The notes under the pieces are model-generated. The model was given only the letters and a program-made list of their open reading frames with translations, had not been told where the DNA came from and did no database searches. DNA of 64,000 bases from Lysinibacillus sp. FSL M8-0337 (lineage in GTDB: Bacteria; Bacillota; Bacilli; Bacillales_A; Planococcaceae): NCBI RefSeq assembly GCF_038593855.1, contig NZ_CP151996.1, forward strand, positions 2,542,001-2,606,000, given 5' to 3'. Below are positions 34,859 through 43,865 of this stretch, one piece after another. Numbering within the stretch: position 1 is the stretch's first letter; every line of letters begins with the position of its first letter. The position numbers and the translations under genes were made by a program.

Positions 34859-37072
34859 CTAGCTCGCACAAGACTCACATTCTAGCAATTCAACGGATGT
34901 TGAACGCACATAATAAGTCGTTTTCACGCCACTTGCCCAAGCATTAAGATGTAAAGCAAGTAAGTCTTTTGCCTGAATCGTATTTTGCACATATAAATTA
35001 AGCGATATGCCTTGGTCAATATGACGGGCACGTGCTGCATTTTGTTTAATCGTCCAGTTTTGATCAATAAAGTAAGCAGACTTATAATACCAAGTCGTTA
35101 CGGGTGATAAGTCCGGTACTGTAACAGGAATTTTGTAATCCTTTTTCTCCTCGGAGTAACTCTTTTGGAAAATCGGATCAATCGTTGCCGTACTGCCTGC
35201 CAAAATAGATGTCGATGAATTTGGTGCTACTGCCATTACATACCCATTGCGCATTCCATAATTCGCGACATCCGCACGCAATGCTTGCCACTTGTCACTG
35301 TTGTAGCTACGCTTGTCAAAATAAGCACCTGTTTGCCAGTCAGAGCCCTCAAATAATGGGTAAGCTCCTTTTTCTCGCGCAAGTGCACTCGATGCACGAA
35401 TCGTTAAGTATGCAATATGCTCGTATAATTTATCAGCATAGTCAACTGCCTCATCCGACTCCCATTGAATTTCCTTCAAGGCAAGTAAATGATGCCAACC
35501 AAATGTCCCTAGCCCAATTCCACGATAACGAGCATTAGTACGCTCCGCTTGTTTCACAGGAATAGTATTTAAGGCAATGACATTATCTAACATGCGCACT
35601 TGAATCGGTATTAAACGCTCTAACACACCAGCCGGAACAGCCTTCCCTAAATTGACAGAAGATAAATTACATACAACAAAATCTCCAGGCTTACGACGTG
35701 TCACAATCACATCATCTTCTAACGTAATGGATTCGAATTGCGTTGGCGACATGTTTTGGAAAATTTCAGTACATAAATTTGAACTATAAATCATCCCTTC
35801 GTGCTTATTTGGATTCATGCGATTTACTTCATCGCGGTAAAACATAAATGGTACACCTGTTTCCAACTGTGAACGCATAATACGCTTCATAATATCGATT
35901 GCGGGCACCACTTCTCGACTTAATAGTGGATTGGCAATGCACGACGCATATTTATCTCGGAAAGAGCCTTGTCCTTTTTGCTCATCATAACAATCTTCGA
36001 GTGAGAAGCCCATTACCTCACGTACTTCATGTGGGTCAAATAAATGCCACTCTCCACGCGCTTCGACTGCTTCCATAAAAATATCTGGTAAACATAAACC
36101 AGTGAAAATATCATGTGCGCGTAATCGTTCGTCTCCATTATTTAAACGTAAATCTAAAAACGTAAAGACATCTTTATGCCAAACATCTAAATAAACAGCG
36201 ATTGCGCCTTGGCGTTGACCAAGCTGATCCACTGACACCGCTGTATTATTGAGCTGTTTGATCCAAGGCAGTACTCCACTAGATGCGCCTTTAAACCCTT
36301 TAATAGAGGAGCCGCGACTACGGATTTTTCCCATGTAAACGCCTATACCGCCCCCGTATTTCGATAATGTTGCAACATCTGTGTTCGTATCATAAATACT
36401 TTGTAAACTATCATCTACCGTATCAATAAAGCAGCTTGAAAGCTGGCCATGTGTTTTTCCGGCATTTGACAATGTCGGTGTTGCAACCGTCATATATAAA
36501 TTACTCATCGCCCAATACGATTCTCGTACTTTTTCTAAGCGGTTTTCCGTTTCATCTTGCATCAATGTCATTGCAATGACCATCCAACGCTCTTGCGGTA
36601 ATTCTACAGGTGTTTTTGTATAATCACGCACAACATAGCGGTCCATTAACGTTTTTAAACCGATATACGTAAACAGTTCATCACGACTCTGTTCAAGATA
36701 AGACGCAAGCTCGACTAGCTCTAGTTCACTATACTTCGTCGTTAAACAGTCATGATAAAGCCCTGCCTCGGTATAGCGAGCAAGTTGCTCTGGAAATACC
36801 TTATAGACATCTTCCACCCCAACGCCACGACGGGTAGCAAATTGATCATACAATTTTTCTAAGTAAATTTGGGCAGCAACAAATGTCCAATATGGCTCTT
36901 CCTCATCAATAAGACTAAGTGTTTGTAAAATCATCGCATCCGCCCAAGCTTCAAATGTAGCATTGTCATTTTTTCGTAGCCATCTATCCGATAATCTTAC
37001 AAAGCTTTCAAGCTCCTCCTCTGTGTAACTTTTCTTTAACTTAGCCATCTGTTGTTCGATTTGAATTGTCAT
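34859..37072 (-). CDS. nrdA: Ribonucleotide reductase class Ia, alpha subunit
   Basis: 737 residues. ATG 37072 is chosen: GGGAGAGAATGGG precedes it, while the open frame to 37210 overlaps the riboswitch expression platform. It contains the catalytic cysteine with its Asn and Glu partners in SSNLCTEIFQN, the redox cysteines in LSSCFIDTVDD and VVCNLSSVNLG, and the C-terminal swinging-arm pair ECESCAS. The N-terminus has no ATP-cone, so allosteric activity control at that site is absent. It reduces ribonucleotides to deoxyribonucleotides with NrdB. The leader has a B12 riboswitch and terminator. Confidence 0.92.
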   Translation of the reverse strand: MTIQIEQQMAKLKKSYTEEELESFVRLSDRWLRKNDNATFEAWADAMILQTLSLIDEEEPYWTFVAAQIYLEKLYDQFATRRGVGVEDVYKVFPEQLARYTEAGLYHDCLTTKYSELELVELASYLEQSRDELFTYIGLKTLMDRYVVRDYTKTPVELPQERWMVIAMTLMQDETENRLEKVRESYWAMSNLYMTVATPTLSNAGKTHGQLSSCFIDTVDDSLQSIYDTNTDVATLSKYGGGIGVYMGKIRSRGSSIKGFKGASSGVLPWIKQLNNTAVSVDQLGQRQGAIAVYLDVWHKDVFTFLDLRLNNGDERLRAHDIFTGLCLPDIFMEAVEARGEWHLFDPHEVREVMGFSLEDCYDEQKGQGSFRDKYASCIANPLLSREVVPAIDIMKRIMRSQLETGVPFMFYRDEVNRMNPNKHEGMIYSSNLCTEIFQNMSPTQFESITLEDDVIVTRRKPGDFVVCNLSSVNLGKAVPAGVLERLIPIQVRMLDNVIALNTIPVKQAERTNARYRGIGLGTFGWHHLLALKEIQWESDEAVDYADKLYEHIAYLTIRASSALAREKGAYPLFEGSDWQTGAYFDKRSYNSDKWQALRADVANYGMRNGYVMAVAPNSSTSILAGSTATIDPIFQKSYSEEKKDYKIPVTVPDLSPVTTWYYKSAYFIDQNWTIKQNAARARHIDQGISLNLYVQNTIQAKDLLALHLNAWASGVKTTYYVRSTSVELLECESCAS

Positions 37073-37105
37073 ATTCCCATTCTCTCCCTTTCTATCAGCG
37101 CACAC

Positions 37106-37146
37106 AAAAAAGCGATTACACACCATGTTTCGGTTGCGTAATCGCT
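37106..37146 (-). terminator. Intrinsic terminator, riboswitch expression platform
   Basis: On the minus strand AGCGATTACGCAACC and GGTGTGTAATCGCT pair with a 7-base loop and are followed by TTTTTT. It lies between the cobalamin aptamer and the nrdA ribosome binding site. Confidence 0.85.
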
Positions 37147-37249
37147 GTAAAATCGGAAATGGAAATGAAGGACATGTACACATCGAAGTGGACAAATCTC
37201 TCGCCTCCACTTCTCAATCCCCGAAGATGTGTTGCTGTCTTGAACAACT

Positions 37250-37395
37250 CGGCAGGTCTCCTGGCTCATGCTTCCTTCAAATAATTGCCTTCCCGTTCTT
37301 TCACAGTGGCATCCTAATTATTTGTCAGCACTTACAGTTGCGGGGACAGCTTCGGCTTTAGATATCTCTATTTCCGAATTCCCTTTTAAACCATA
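37250..37395 (-). promoter_or_regulatory. Cobalamin (adenosylcobalamin) riboswitch
   Basis: On the minus strand the conserved elements appear in order: AAAGGGAA near the 5' end, GCTGTCCCCGCAACTGTAAG, GATGCCACTG, GGGAAGGC, and the B12 box AGCCAGGAGACCTGCC. It is followed by the terminator at 37106-37146 and then nrdA. The expected logic is termination of nrdAB transcription when coenzyme B12 is bound. Confidence 0.93.
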
Positions 37396-37414
37396 CTGGT
37401 ACCGCTTGTCCAAT

Positions 37415-37448
37415 ATACTATATATAGTGTTTTAACTCCTAAACAAAT
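37415..37448 (-). promoter_or_regulatory. Candidate nrdA promoter
   Basis: On the minus strand TTGTTT, 18 bases, TATAGT lie just before the riboswitch. The -10 overlaps a 12-base palindrome ACTATATATAGT (37417-37428). Confidence 0.4.
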
Positions 37449-37528
37449 CTAACATATTGTGTTTAACGTTTCAATAGGCGTTTTGCCCCTTGTATTCTCG
37501 TAAACGCTACTTTTGCTCGAAGCAAGCC

Positions 37529-38215
37529 CTATTCCAATGCAGTTTTACGCAGTTTCTCAAAATTTCTAGTAAAAATTTTTTGTGCCAGTTGCTCTTTTTC
37601 TGGATTGATTCCTAGTAAAATTACCGCACATGGCCCTGCTGTTTTTCCTACATCCAACGAACTTTTAATTTGTTGCTGCCCAAAAAGTCTTGAAAATTCT
37701 GCTTGTAAGCCTTGAGAACCTACCGGCCAAACTTGTTGCACAATTTCCTCGCGCCAAGCTTGGTAAATGGGTTGTAGTTGGGCCACATCTTCAGGCTGCG
37801 CAAGCACTTCATTGCCAACGAGTGGCAGTCCATACGTATACCAAATCAGGTTGTCACGAACAAATGGCGACCTTGTTTGTATTTCACCTAACATGGTTAC
37901 AGATAATCCCGATTGCACTGTCGGCATATTGGATTCTGAACTGCCATTTACAGGTGGACATGGTAGACCTGCTTCTTCAAAAACTTGCGCAAGTCCTACG
38001 ACATAACGAGACCACGCCTCATCACCTGAAAAGTTGGCAAGAATAATATGACTGGGTAGAGCATCGCCTGCAAGCTGTTCTAGAAAAGTGACGCGCCCAG
38101 TTAAATAGGCCGTTAATGTATCCGGAGCCGATACGACATCTTGAGGTTTTTCTCCGATGGCAGCAGCATTATCTGTTGTAACAATCAGATTCCCTATTTT
38201 TACTGCATTTCTCAA
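37529..38215 (-). CDS. cblS: Alpha-ribazole kinase CblS (AIR-synthase-related)
   Basis: 228 residues from TTG 38215; TTGA overlaps the cblT stop. The sequence VTTDNAAAIGEKPQD and SSESNMPTVQSG resembles the ATP-binding half of PurM/AIR-synthase-like proteins. In Listeria and Geobacillus the CblT/CblS pair imports and phosphorylates alpha-ribazole, replacing CobT. Here the gene is adjacent to an ECF S-component at the end of a corrinoid cluster that has no cobT. That context makes CblS the best call, although homology is from memory. Confidence 0.7.
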   Translation of the reverse strand: MRNAVKIGNLIVTTDNAAAIGEKPQDVVSAPDTLTAYLTGRVTFLEQLAGDALPSHIILANFSGDEAWSRYVVGLAQVFEEAGLPCPPVNGSSESNMPTVQSGLSVTMLGEIQTRSPFVRDNLIWYTYGLPLVGNEVLAQPEDVAQLQPIYQAWREEIVQQVWPVGSQGLQAEFSRLFGQQQIKSSLDVGKTAGPCAVILLGINPEKEQLAQKIFTRNFEKLRKTALE

Positions 38216-38706
38216 TTTGCTCGCCCTGCCTTACGAACAAACACTTTCGAGAGTATTGGCATCACGACAGCGACAATCAATAAATTGATGACAGTTGCCA
38301 TGAAAATACTCGCTAATGAGCCCCAGAAAAACGCTGGACTAATGATGAAATAAAATGGGAGTGGTGCGATCACACCGTTCAATATAAGCGCAACCGGCCA
38401 TTTCCAAAAATGCATACCTTTTTTGTGCATCACACCGAATAGCCATACAACAATAAACATTTCGGCCGCAATAATAAGATGCAATGGTCCAAGCTGAAAA
38501 CCAGATGTCAGTGCTGTAATCAAATGACCGATTAACCCTGCTACTCCTGCCAATACAGGCGATAAAAATGCAACGCTTAAAAATGCTGGCGCTGAGTCGA
38601 GTGCCGCCGATGATACAAAAGACGGAATTTTAATAACTGCCCCAACTGCACAAATCGCCGCAACCATGGCTGTTAATGTCAAACTCATTAATTTTTGTCG
38701 ATTCAT
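38212..38706 (-). CDS. cblT: ECF transporter S-component CblT (alpha-ribazole)
   Basis: 164 residues, AGAGGAAATGG before ATG 38706. Six hydrophobic segments with an S-component-like start (QKLMSLTLTAMVAAICAVGA) and the Ala/Gly-rich PVLAGVAGLIGHLITAL middle. It would bind substrate and use the shared EcfAA'T module, which is not in this window. The 4-base overlap with the kinase-like cblS, in a corrinoid cluster, supports alpha-ribazole as the substrate; whole cobalamin is the alternative. Confidence 0.72.
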   Translation of the reverse strand: MNRQKLMSLTLTAMVAAICAVGAVIKIPSFVSSAALDSAPAFLSVAFLSPVLAGVAGLIGHLITALTSGFQLGPLHLIIAAEMFIVVWLFGVMHKKGMHFWKWPVALILNGVIAPLPFYFIISPAFFWGSLASIFMATVINLLIVAVVMPILSKVFVRKAGRAN

Positions 38707-38740
38707 TCCATTTCCTCTTTTCTACAAGTATTCTCCTCGT

Positions 38741-39133
38741 TTATTTAATACGTTCTGCAATGCCATACCAAATACGATTTACTTGTTTTGCTTCTGCAAA
38801 TAACGCCTGATACAAGCGACCACACGTGTCACGCAATAGTCTTGCTTGCTTTTCCATCGGTACAACACCACGTCCCATATCGGTTACAATCATATACACT
38901 ACACAGTTTTTTTCAAGGCTTTTAAGTGTTGTCAAAATGTGATGGATAATGGCTTCATCTTCCTCCAAATTGCGTTTTACGAGCCATTGTTCTAAATTTT
39001 TAATAATTAGTGCATCACAATCAGGTGCAACATCTGGTAGTTCGCCATCAATTATCGTATAGTGATAATCTTTTAGTAATCGCTCTACATAAGCGGTTTT
39101 TCCGTTATAGGCTCCTCCGATAAAGACATGCAT
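38741..39133 (-). CDS. Short CobU-like P-loop protein
   Basis: 130 residues, against about 180 for CobU. The P-loop is FIGGAYNGKTAYVE. The C-terminal half (VTDMGRGVVPMEKQARLLRD, then a GRLYQALFAEA helix) keeps the CobU-type GxGxVP region, but the middle with the guanylylated histidine is missing or shortened. It overlaps the preceding phosphatase gene by 49 bases, so it is co-translated. It may assist the full-length CobU (40634-41209) or be a kinase of another cobamide intermediate. Confidence 0.65.
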   Translation of the reverse strand: MHVFIGGAYNGKTAYVERLLKDYHYTIIDGELPDVAPDCDALIIKNLEQWLVKRNLEEDEAIIHHILTTLKSLEKNCVVYMIVTDMGRGVVPMEKQARLLRDTCGRLYQALFAEAKQVNRIWYGIAERIK

Positions 39134-39681
39134 CTAGCTCCCTCCTTCCAAGCTGCTCGGGAAAACGTTAGCGTAAATAGGCGATTATGGGGTACTTGAT
39201 ATGACCAAAAAGCCTCTTGTTGTGGAGCAAATGCAACAAGTAACGCTCGCACCACCCCACCATGAACAACGAGATAATAGTCATCCTCATCTTTTGGTAA
39301 CGCTAAAAAACCTGCGACTACTCGCTCACAAAACTGATCAAATCTTTCACCTTTTGGTGGCGCATTTTTCATTGGGTCATCTAACCATCTACGGTACCGA
39401 GAATCTGTCTTTAATTGGTCATATGTTTTGCCTTCAAAATCACCAAAATTCGTCTCTCGAAATCTCGCATCGGCTATATAGCTAGCTTGTGGAAAATAAC
39501 ATTTCGCTGTTTCTTGACAACGACGTAAATCACTGCCATATACTTTTCTGACAGAATCATTGACTATTGGAAGCACCGACGCATGTGCTAAGGAAGAATC
39601 TGTCCAGCCAATATAACGCTTTTCCACATTTTCTTTTGTTGGTGCATGTCTCATTAAACGAACAGTAACAATGTCACCCAT
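39085..39681 (-). CDS. Histidine phosphatase, second CobC-like gene
   Basis: 198 residues, GGAGG seven bases before ATG 39681. The RHG motif is LMRHAPT, with the second histidine in VVHGG; the DLRRCQETA and RETNFGDFEGKTY blocks are those of alpha-ribazole phosphatase/phosphoglycerate-mutase-like enzymes. It overlaps cobS at its start and the short CobU-like gene at its end. It probably removes the 5' phosphate from adenosylcobalamin phosphate or alpha-ribazole phosphate; the neighbour at 41223 is a paralogue. Confidence 0.78.
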   Translation of the reverse strand: MGDIVTVRLMRHAPTKENVEKRYIGWTDSSLAHASVLPIVNDSVRKVYGSDLRRCQETAKCYFPQASYIADARFRETNFGDFEGKTYDQLKTDSRYRRWLDDPMKNAPPKGERFDQFCERVVAGFLALPKDEDDYYLVVHGGVVRALLVAFAPQQEAFWSYQVPHNRLFTLTFSRAAWKEGARCMSLSEEPITEKPLM

Positions 39682-40430
39682 AGCACAACCTCCATTCCTT
39701 CGATTGAAGCACCTAGCAAGTCCCCAGAAACTCCGCCAAAATTACGCACTGTAAACTGCCGAAACAATACAAATGCTATGACTAAAACGACCATTAATAG
39801 CAATGGCACCATTGAAAAGCTTAAAACTACGAACACACCACAATAAGCAAGTATAAGCGTAAGGAACATCAAGCTTATCAGTAAACGATGATGTATATGT
39901 GTTTTAAAAAAATAAGCAAGTCCTTTTTCCTTCGAACATTGTAACGATAGAAAATAGAAACTCATTCCTACACGTGTCAATAAAGGGATAAAGACAAGCA
40001 TCCATAATGAAAGTTTGTTCTGTACAAAAAGTTCATGTAGCACAACGAATTTTCCTAACACTAGAAATAACACAGATAGTACACCAAATGCCCCAACTCG
40101 CGGATCATCTAAAATTTCAAGTCGCTTGTCGCGATCGCGATAAGAAAAATAAGCATCTCCCATATCGATAAAACCGTCTAGATGCAAGCCTCCTGTAAAT
40201 AATGCAAATAAACCGATAATCATAAATGTTAAGAGGACTTCACTGCTGGCTGTCCATTGTGTTAAACAGTAGATTATCGCTGCAACAACAGCTCCCATCA
40301 GCGCACCTATCCAAGGTAAAAATGCAAACATTCCAGTAATTGTCCGTTTAGATAACGGAATTTCTTTATGTACAGGCAAAACTGTAAAAAATTGAAATCC
40401 CAGCAATACACTGTGCCATATAGTTTTCAT
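39654..40430 (-). CDS. cobS: Adenosylcobinamide-GDP ribazoletransferase
   Basis: 258 residues from ATG 40430, GAAGGC upstream. It is a polytopic membrane enzyme with the CobS signature GGLHLDGFIDMGDAYFSYRD, then RLEILDDPRVGAFGV, and it ends near NFGGVSGDLLGASIEG. It joins adenosylcobinamide-GDP with alpha-ribazole phosphate in the last step of the lower-ligand pathway. It lies 204 bases after the cobU stop, the only sizeable gap in the cluster. Confidence 0.92.
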   Translation of the reverse strand: MKTIWHSVLLGFQFFTVLPVHKEIPLSKRTITGMFAFLPWIGALMGAVVAAIIYCLTQWTASSEVLLTFMIIGLFALFTGGLHLDGFIDMGDAYFSYRDRDKRLEILDDPRVGAFGVLSVLFLVLGKFVVLHELFVQNKLSLWMLVFIPLLTRVGMSFYFLSLQCSKEKGLAYFFKTHIHHRLLISLMFLTLILAYCGVFVVLSFSMVPLLLMVVLVIAFVLFRQFTVRNFGGVSGDLLGASIEGMEVVLWVTLLLFV

Positions 40431-40492
40431 CGCCTTGCCTTCTTTCTTTCGTGTTATCTCAACCAATTTTTATTCATGCGAAAATTAAAAAA

Positions 40493-40580
40493 TCTAGAAG
40501 ACTCATTGCCAATAGGACACGAAAAGCAAACGTTTACAGGAGCAACGTAAAGTCATCTCCCATGCTACGTGCCTTCTAGA
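40493..40580 (-). promoter_or_regulatory. Possible structured element between cobU and cobS
   Basis: On the minus strand TCTAGAAG and CTTCTAGA, 72 bases apart, could pair and are followed by TTTTTT. I recognise no riboswitch class. It could instead be a plain terminator with internal structure. Confidence 0.3.
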
Positions 40581-40633
40581 AATTCCCGTTCGCTTCTTTT
40601 TGCGTGTCAATCACACCATACAAAGCTTTAAGG

Positions 40634-41209
40634 TTATTTCCATTTCTTGACGATACCATAATTGATTTCATAGGCTTCCTGTGAAATCGAAACAAGCCAT
40701 TGATGGAGATTGCCGAGCAATTGGCGGTACAATTCGACCTCCTCATTTCCATATGGCGGTTCATCAAAAAGTTCATTGGAAACGACAAAAAGCGTCACCT
40801 TTTTGTCAAGTAACGTCAACACTGCACTTTTCATAAACCATATTTTATCCTCTAGACAACCTGGCTTTTCTACACATGGCGTTCCACTATCAAATCCTTC
40901 ATAAAAGGCATTGGTCAGCCATGTCGTCACACAGTCCCAAAGTACAATATCCCCTTCAACTAACATATGAAAGGCATCCTGTATTTGATAAGGTGCTTCA
41001 ATTGTATGCCACGCAATCGCTTGTTTTAAACGATCTGCTTGGTGTCGCACTATTCGTTTTTCCATTTCAACATCCATGGCAACACCAGAAGCAATATATA
41101 TCAATCGTTTGTCCATTAAATCTTTATTTTGATAGCGCAAAACAGCTTCTTGTTCGGCAAAGTGAGATTTACCGCTGCGAACCCCACCTGAAATAAAAAT
41201 TAGCGGCAC
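40634..41209 (-). CDS. cobU: Adenosylcobinamide kinase / guanylyltransferase
   Basis: 191 residues from GTG 41209 (GAGGTG eight bases upstream; the open frame to 41248 has no site). The P-loop is ISGGVRSGKSHFAEQ, the guanylylated His is in RIVRHQADR, and LWDCVTTWLTN and VVSNELFDEPP follow. The last block differs from the usual VxNEVGxGxVP, whose equivalent survives in the short paralogue at 38741. It phosphorylates cobinamide and transfers GMP. Confidence 0.85.
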   Translation of the reverse strand: MPLIFISGGVRSGKSHFAEQEAVLRYQNKDLMDKRLIYIASGVAMDVEMEKRIVRHQADRLKQAIAWHTIEAPYQIQDAFHMLVEGDIVLWDCVTTWLTNAFYEGFDSGTPCVEKPGCLEDKIWFMKSAVLTLLDKKVTLFVVSNELFDEPPYGNEEVELYRQLLGNLHQWLVSISQEAYEINYGIVKKWK

Positions 41210-41222
41210 TGTTTTCACCTCT

Positions 41223-41840
41223 CTATTGTAAATGTTGTGTGCTACCAATAACCTTAACGTACCAGCTTTCTTCAGTACGTTCTACGATGGTCATGCTTGT
41301 CCCCTCTATATGTGGCGCTGTCCAAAGCTGGTCAATGCCCCGCTCTAATATGGCATTAATTATGCATTTAATCGTTACTCCATGTGACACAATTAAAATA
41401 TGTTCATGTGGATAACGTTGGGCTATATTTTTTAACGTATACATCGCTCGTTCTGTTACTTCGCCAAAGCTTTCGGTGTGAGTGGCAACAAATTGCGCTG
41501 GATAATTGGTATACAGTTCATAGTCAAAACGGTTAATCGCCATAATATTCTCCACTGTTTTCCCTTGCCAATGTCCTAAAAAAATTTCACGTAGATCATC
41601 CTCATAGTGAATTGCTAGCTTACGACCTGCCGTTAAATAGTGTAATGTTTCTTTTGCACGACCGCTTGTGCTACTATACGCTGCAGTAAAGGGAATGTTT
41701 TTCAATTGTTCGCCAAGTTTTTTAGCATGTAAAATGCCGTTTTCAGACAATGGAGAATCTAACCACCCTTGCAATCGATGTTCTTTATTCCAAACTGTTT
41801 CCCCGTGTCGAACTAGATAAAAAGTTGTCACTTTTCTCAC
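41223..41840 (-). CDS. cobC: Alpha-ribazole phosphatase-like histidine phosphatase
   Basis: 205 residues. The catalytic motif is LVRHGETVWN, with the second His in IVSHGVTIKC; the block REIFLGHWQGKTVENIM is typical of CobC/GpmB-type enzymes. GTG 41840 overlaps the cobD stop by four bases; GTG 41831 is an alternative. It is encoded between cobD and cobU, so it most likely dephosphorylates alpha-ribazole phosphate or cobalamin phosphate. Confidence 0.82.
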   Translation of the reverse strand: MRKVTTFYLVRHGETVWNKEHRLQGWLDSPLSENGILHAKKLGEQLKNIPFTAAYSSTSGRAKETLHYLTAGRKLAIHYEDDLREIFLGHWQGKTVENIMAINRFDYELYTNYPAQFVATHTESFGEVTERAMYTLKNIAQRYPHEHILIVSHGVTIKCIINAILERGIDQLWTAPHIEGTSMTIVERTEESWYVKVIGSTQHLQ

Positions 41841-42922
41841 CCCTTATTTGCTTTAAACCACGTTTGTAAACAGTTATGTAAATAGGTCATCGCTGTTACA
41901 TCCTTAATGCCGATGCGGAACCATTCACCATTTAATCCCATAAAGTTTTTTGTATGGCGCAGGACAATTCCTTGCCCTAAACAAAAGCTAAAAAATGTAT
42001 CTGGATGTTGGTTGCTTGGCAATGAAAAGCATACATAGTTTGTCACACTATTGGTCACACGGCATCCGTTATCTTGCAAAAAACGTCGGAGCCATTCTCT
42101 TTGAGTTGTGGCATAGTCGATTGCCTGTTGACAATAATCATGCTCATCCAAACAGCCCGCACCGATAACAAGCGCAAATGCGTTGAGATTCCAATGTGAC
42201 AACATTGCTTTTAGCTCTGAAACAATGATTTTGCTTGCAACTAAATAGCCGAGTCTTAACCCAGGAATGGCATACATTTTTGTCATTGATCGCACAACAA
42301 TAACATGTGGATTATGCGCAACTTCGCCAATTAACGAATGATCTTCACTGACCCAATCAATAAATGCCTCATCCAATACGAGTTCACAGGCTACTTCCGC
42401 TCCATAAGCTATTAAGCGGAGGAGTTCTTCTTTTTTTGGTAAAACACCTGTTGGATTATTTGGTGTACAGATATATACTGCATCTGCATGTACCATTTCT
42501 TGATAAAGACGTGCCATTGGTAATGTATAGTTTATAACGTCATCCACAACAATTGACACAACATTCGCCCCGGCAGCCTTTAGCGTCCGTTCGTACTCCG
42601 AAAATGTCGGATGAATCACAATAACACGTTTATTTACATAGCGTCTGGCTAACACAGTAAATAACTCTGATGCCCCATTCCCTAAGACGATTGACTGTTT
42701 TTCAATGCGATGAAAATGGGCCACCTTTGTTAAAAAAGGTTCACCATCTGGATCTGGGTAACGCTGGATTAATGGATAAAATGTGCGCCAGCGTGCCTCA
42801 ACAAAAGGAGGAGGACCTGCTGCATTGACATTCTCACTAAAATCAAATACTTCTGTCGGCATTTTCAGCCCGAGCTGCTGATAGACATTTTGCGGATTTG
42901 CTCCATGATTAGGTAATTGCAA
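41837..42922 (-). CDS. cobD: Threonine-phosphate decarboxylase
   Basis: 361 residues from TTG 42922, behind GGAGGTG. A fold-type I PLP enzyme: the lysine is in VRSMTKMYAIPGLRLGY, and the N-terminal LDFSENVN-like block is VFDFSENVNAAGPP. It resembles histidinol-phosphate aminotransferase, but its position between cbiB and cobC points to CobD, which makes aminopropanol phosphate, the substrate of CbiB. It overlaps cbiB by 14 bases. Confidence 0.88.
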   Translation of the reverse strand: MQLPNHGANPQNVYQQLGLKMPTEVFDFSENVNAAGPPPFVEARWRTFYPLIQRYPDPDGEPFLTKVAHFHRIEKQSIVLGNGASELFTVLARRYVNKRVIVIHPTFSEYERTLKAAGANVVSIVVDDVINYTLPMARLYQEMVHADAVYICTPNNPTGVLPKKEELLRLIAYGAEVACELVLDEAFIDWVSEDHSLIGEVAHNPHVIVVRSMTKMYAIPGLRLGYLVASKIIVSELKAMLSHWNLNAFALVIGAGCLDEHDYCQQAIDYATTQREWLRRFLQDNGCRVTNSVTNYVCFSLPSNQHPDTFFSFCLGQGIVLRHTKNFMGLNGEWFRIGIKDVTAMTYLHNCLQTWFKANKG

Positions 42923-43865
42923 AAATTAACACCTCCATTGCTAACATAACAAGCGTAAAGAGCAGTGTAGCAATTCGCATATGAGTCACAGATGTTGCAA
43001 TATGCTCTTTCGTTAACGGTACAAGTTTTTCACCCATCGTCGCTCTATACGATGCAACACCTTGATATGTATTTTTCCCGCCGAGTTGTACGCCTAACTG
43101 TACAGCAGTTGCTGCTTCCAAATAACCGCTATTTGGACTAGGATGTTTTTTAGCATCCTGTACCCAGCGTTTTAAGCGTTTGCCAAGCGAAACCGTTGTT
43201 TCATTTTTTGTACCAAGTACCATCAACAATCCTGTTAAACGACTAGGAATAAAATTTAGGACATCATCAAGTCTTGCGGCAAACATACCAAAATCTTTGT
43301 ATTTTTCATTTTTATAGCCAATCATTGAATCTAACGTGTTTACTGCCTTGTATCCCCATAAACCAATTGCCCCAAATAAAAATGCATAAAAGAGTGGCGC
43401 GGTTACACCATCACTTGTATTTTCAGATACTGTTTCTACTACACCCCGAACAATTTCATCCTCATCAAGCTGATCGGTATCTCGCCCAACAATCCACGAT
43501 AATTTCACACGTGCCTCTGCAAAATCTCCTTGGACAAGAGGCTCATAGACAGCTATTGCTGCTTCTTTTAAACTACGCTGTGCTAGTCCAACGCCAATTA
43601 ATAACCCCTCTATTAGAATTCCAAACACGATGTTCACTTGATAACTAAGCACTACAATCACGGTTACAACAAACATGGTCGTTCCAACGACAGCAAGCGC
43701 CATAATCATCCCACGAAATTTTCGCATATTGCCCTTATTCCACAAGGCGGTTTGCGCTTGAATAAGTTTGCCTATCCACCGTACTGGATGTGGCATTTTG
43801 GGAGGATCACCGACAACTAAATCAAATAATAAGCCAATGATACAGGCAATCACTAATAACATCAT
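42909..43865 (-). CDS. cbiB: Adenosylcobinamide-phosphate synthase
   Basis: 318 residues, ATGA overlap with cbiZ. An integral membrane protein with GDPPKMPHPVRWIGKLIQ near the N-terminus, ETVSENTSDGVTAPLFYAFL and NTLDSMIGYKNEKYKDFG, all highly conserved in CbiB/CobD-like synthases. It attaches aminopropanol phosphate to adenosylcobyric acid. Together with CbiZ it rebuilds cobinamides into adenosylcobalamin precursors. Confidence 0.93.
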   Translation of the reverse strand: MMLLVIACIIGLLFDLVVGDPPKMPHPVRWIGKLIQAQTALWNKGNMRKFRGMIMALAVVGTTMFVVTVIVVLSYQVNIVFGILIEGLLIGVGLAQRSLKEAAIAVYEPLVQGDFAEARVKLSWIVGRDTDQLDEDEIVRGVVETVSENTSDGVTAPLFYAFLFGAIGLWGYKAVNTLDSMIGYKNEKYKDFGMFAARLDDVLNFIPSRLTGLLMVLGTKNETTVSLGKRLKRWVQDAKKHPSPNSGYLEAATAVQLGVQLGGKNTYQGVASYRATMGEKLVPLTKEHIATSVTHMRIATLLFTLVMLAMEVLIFAIT

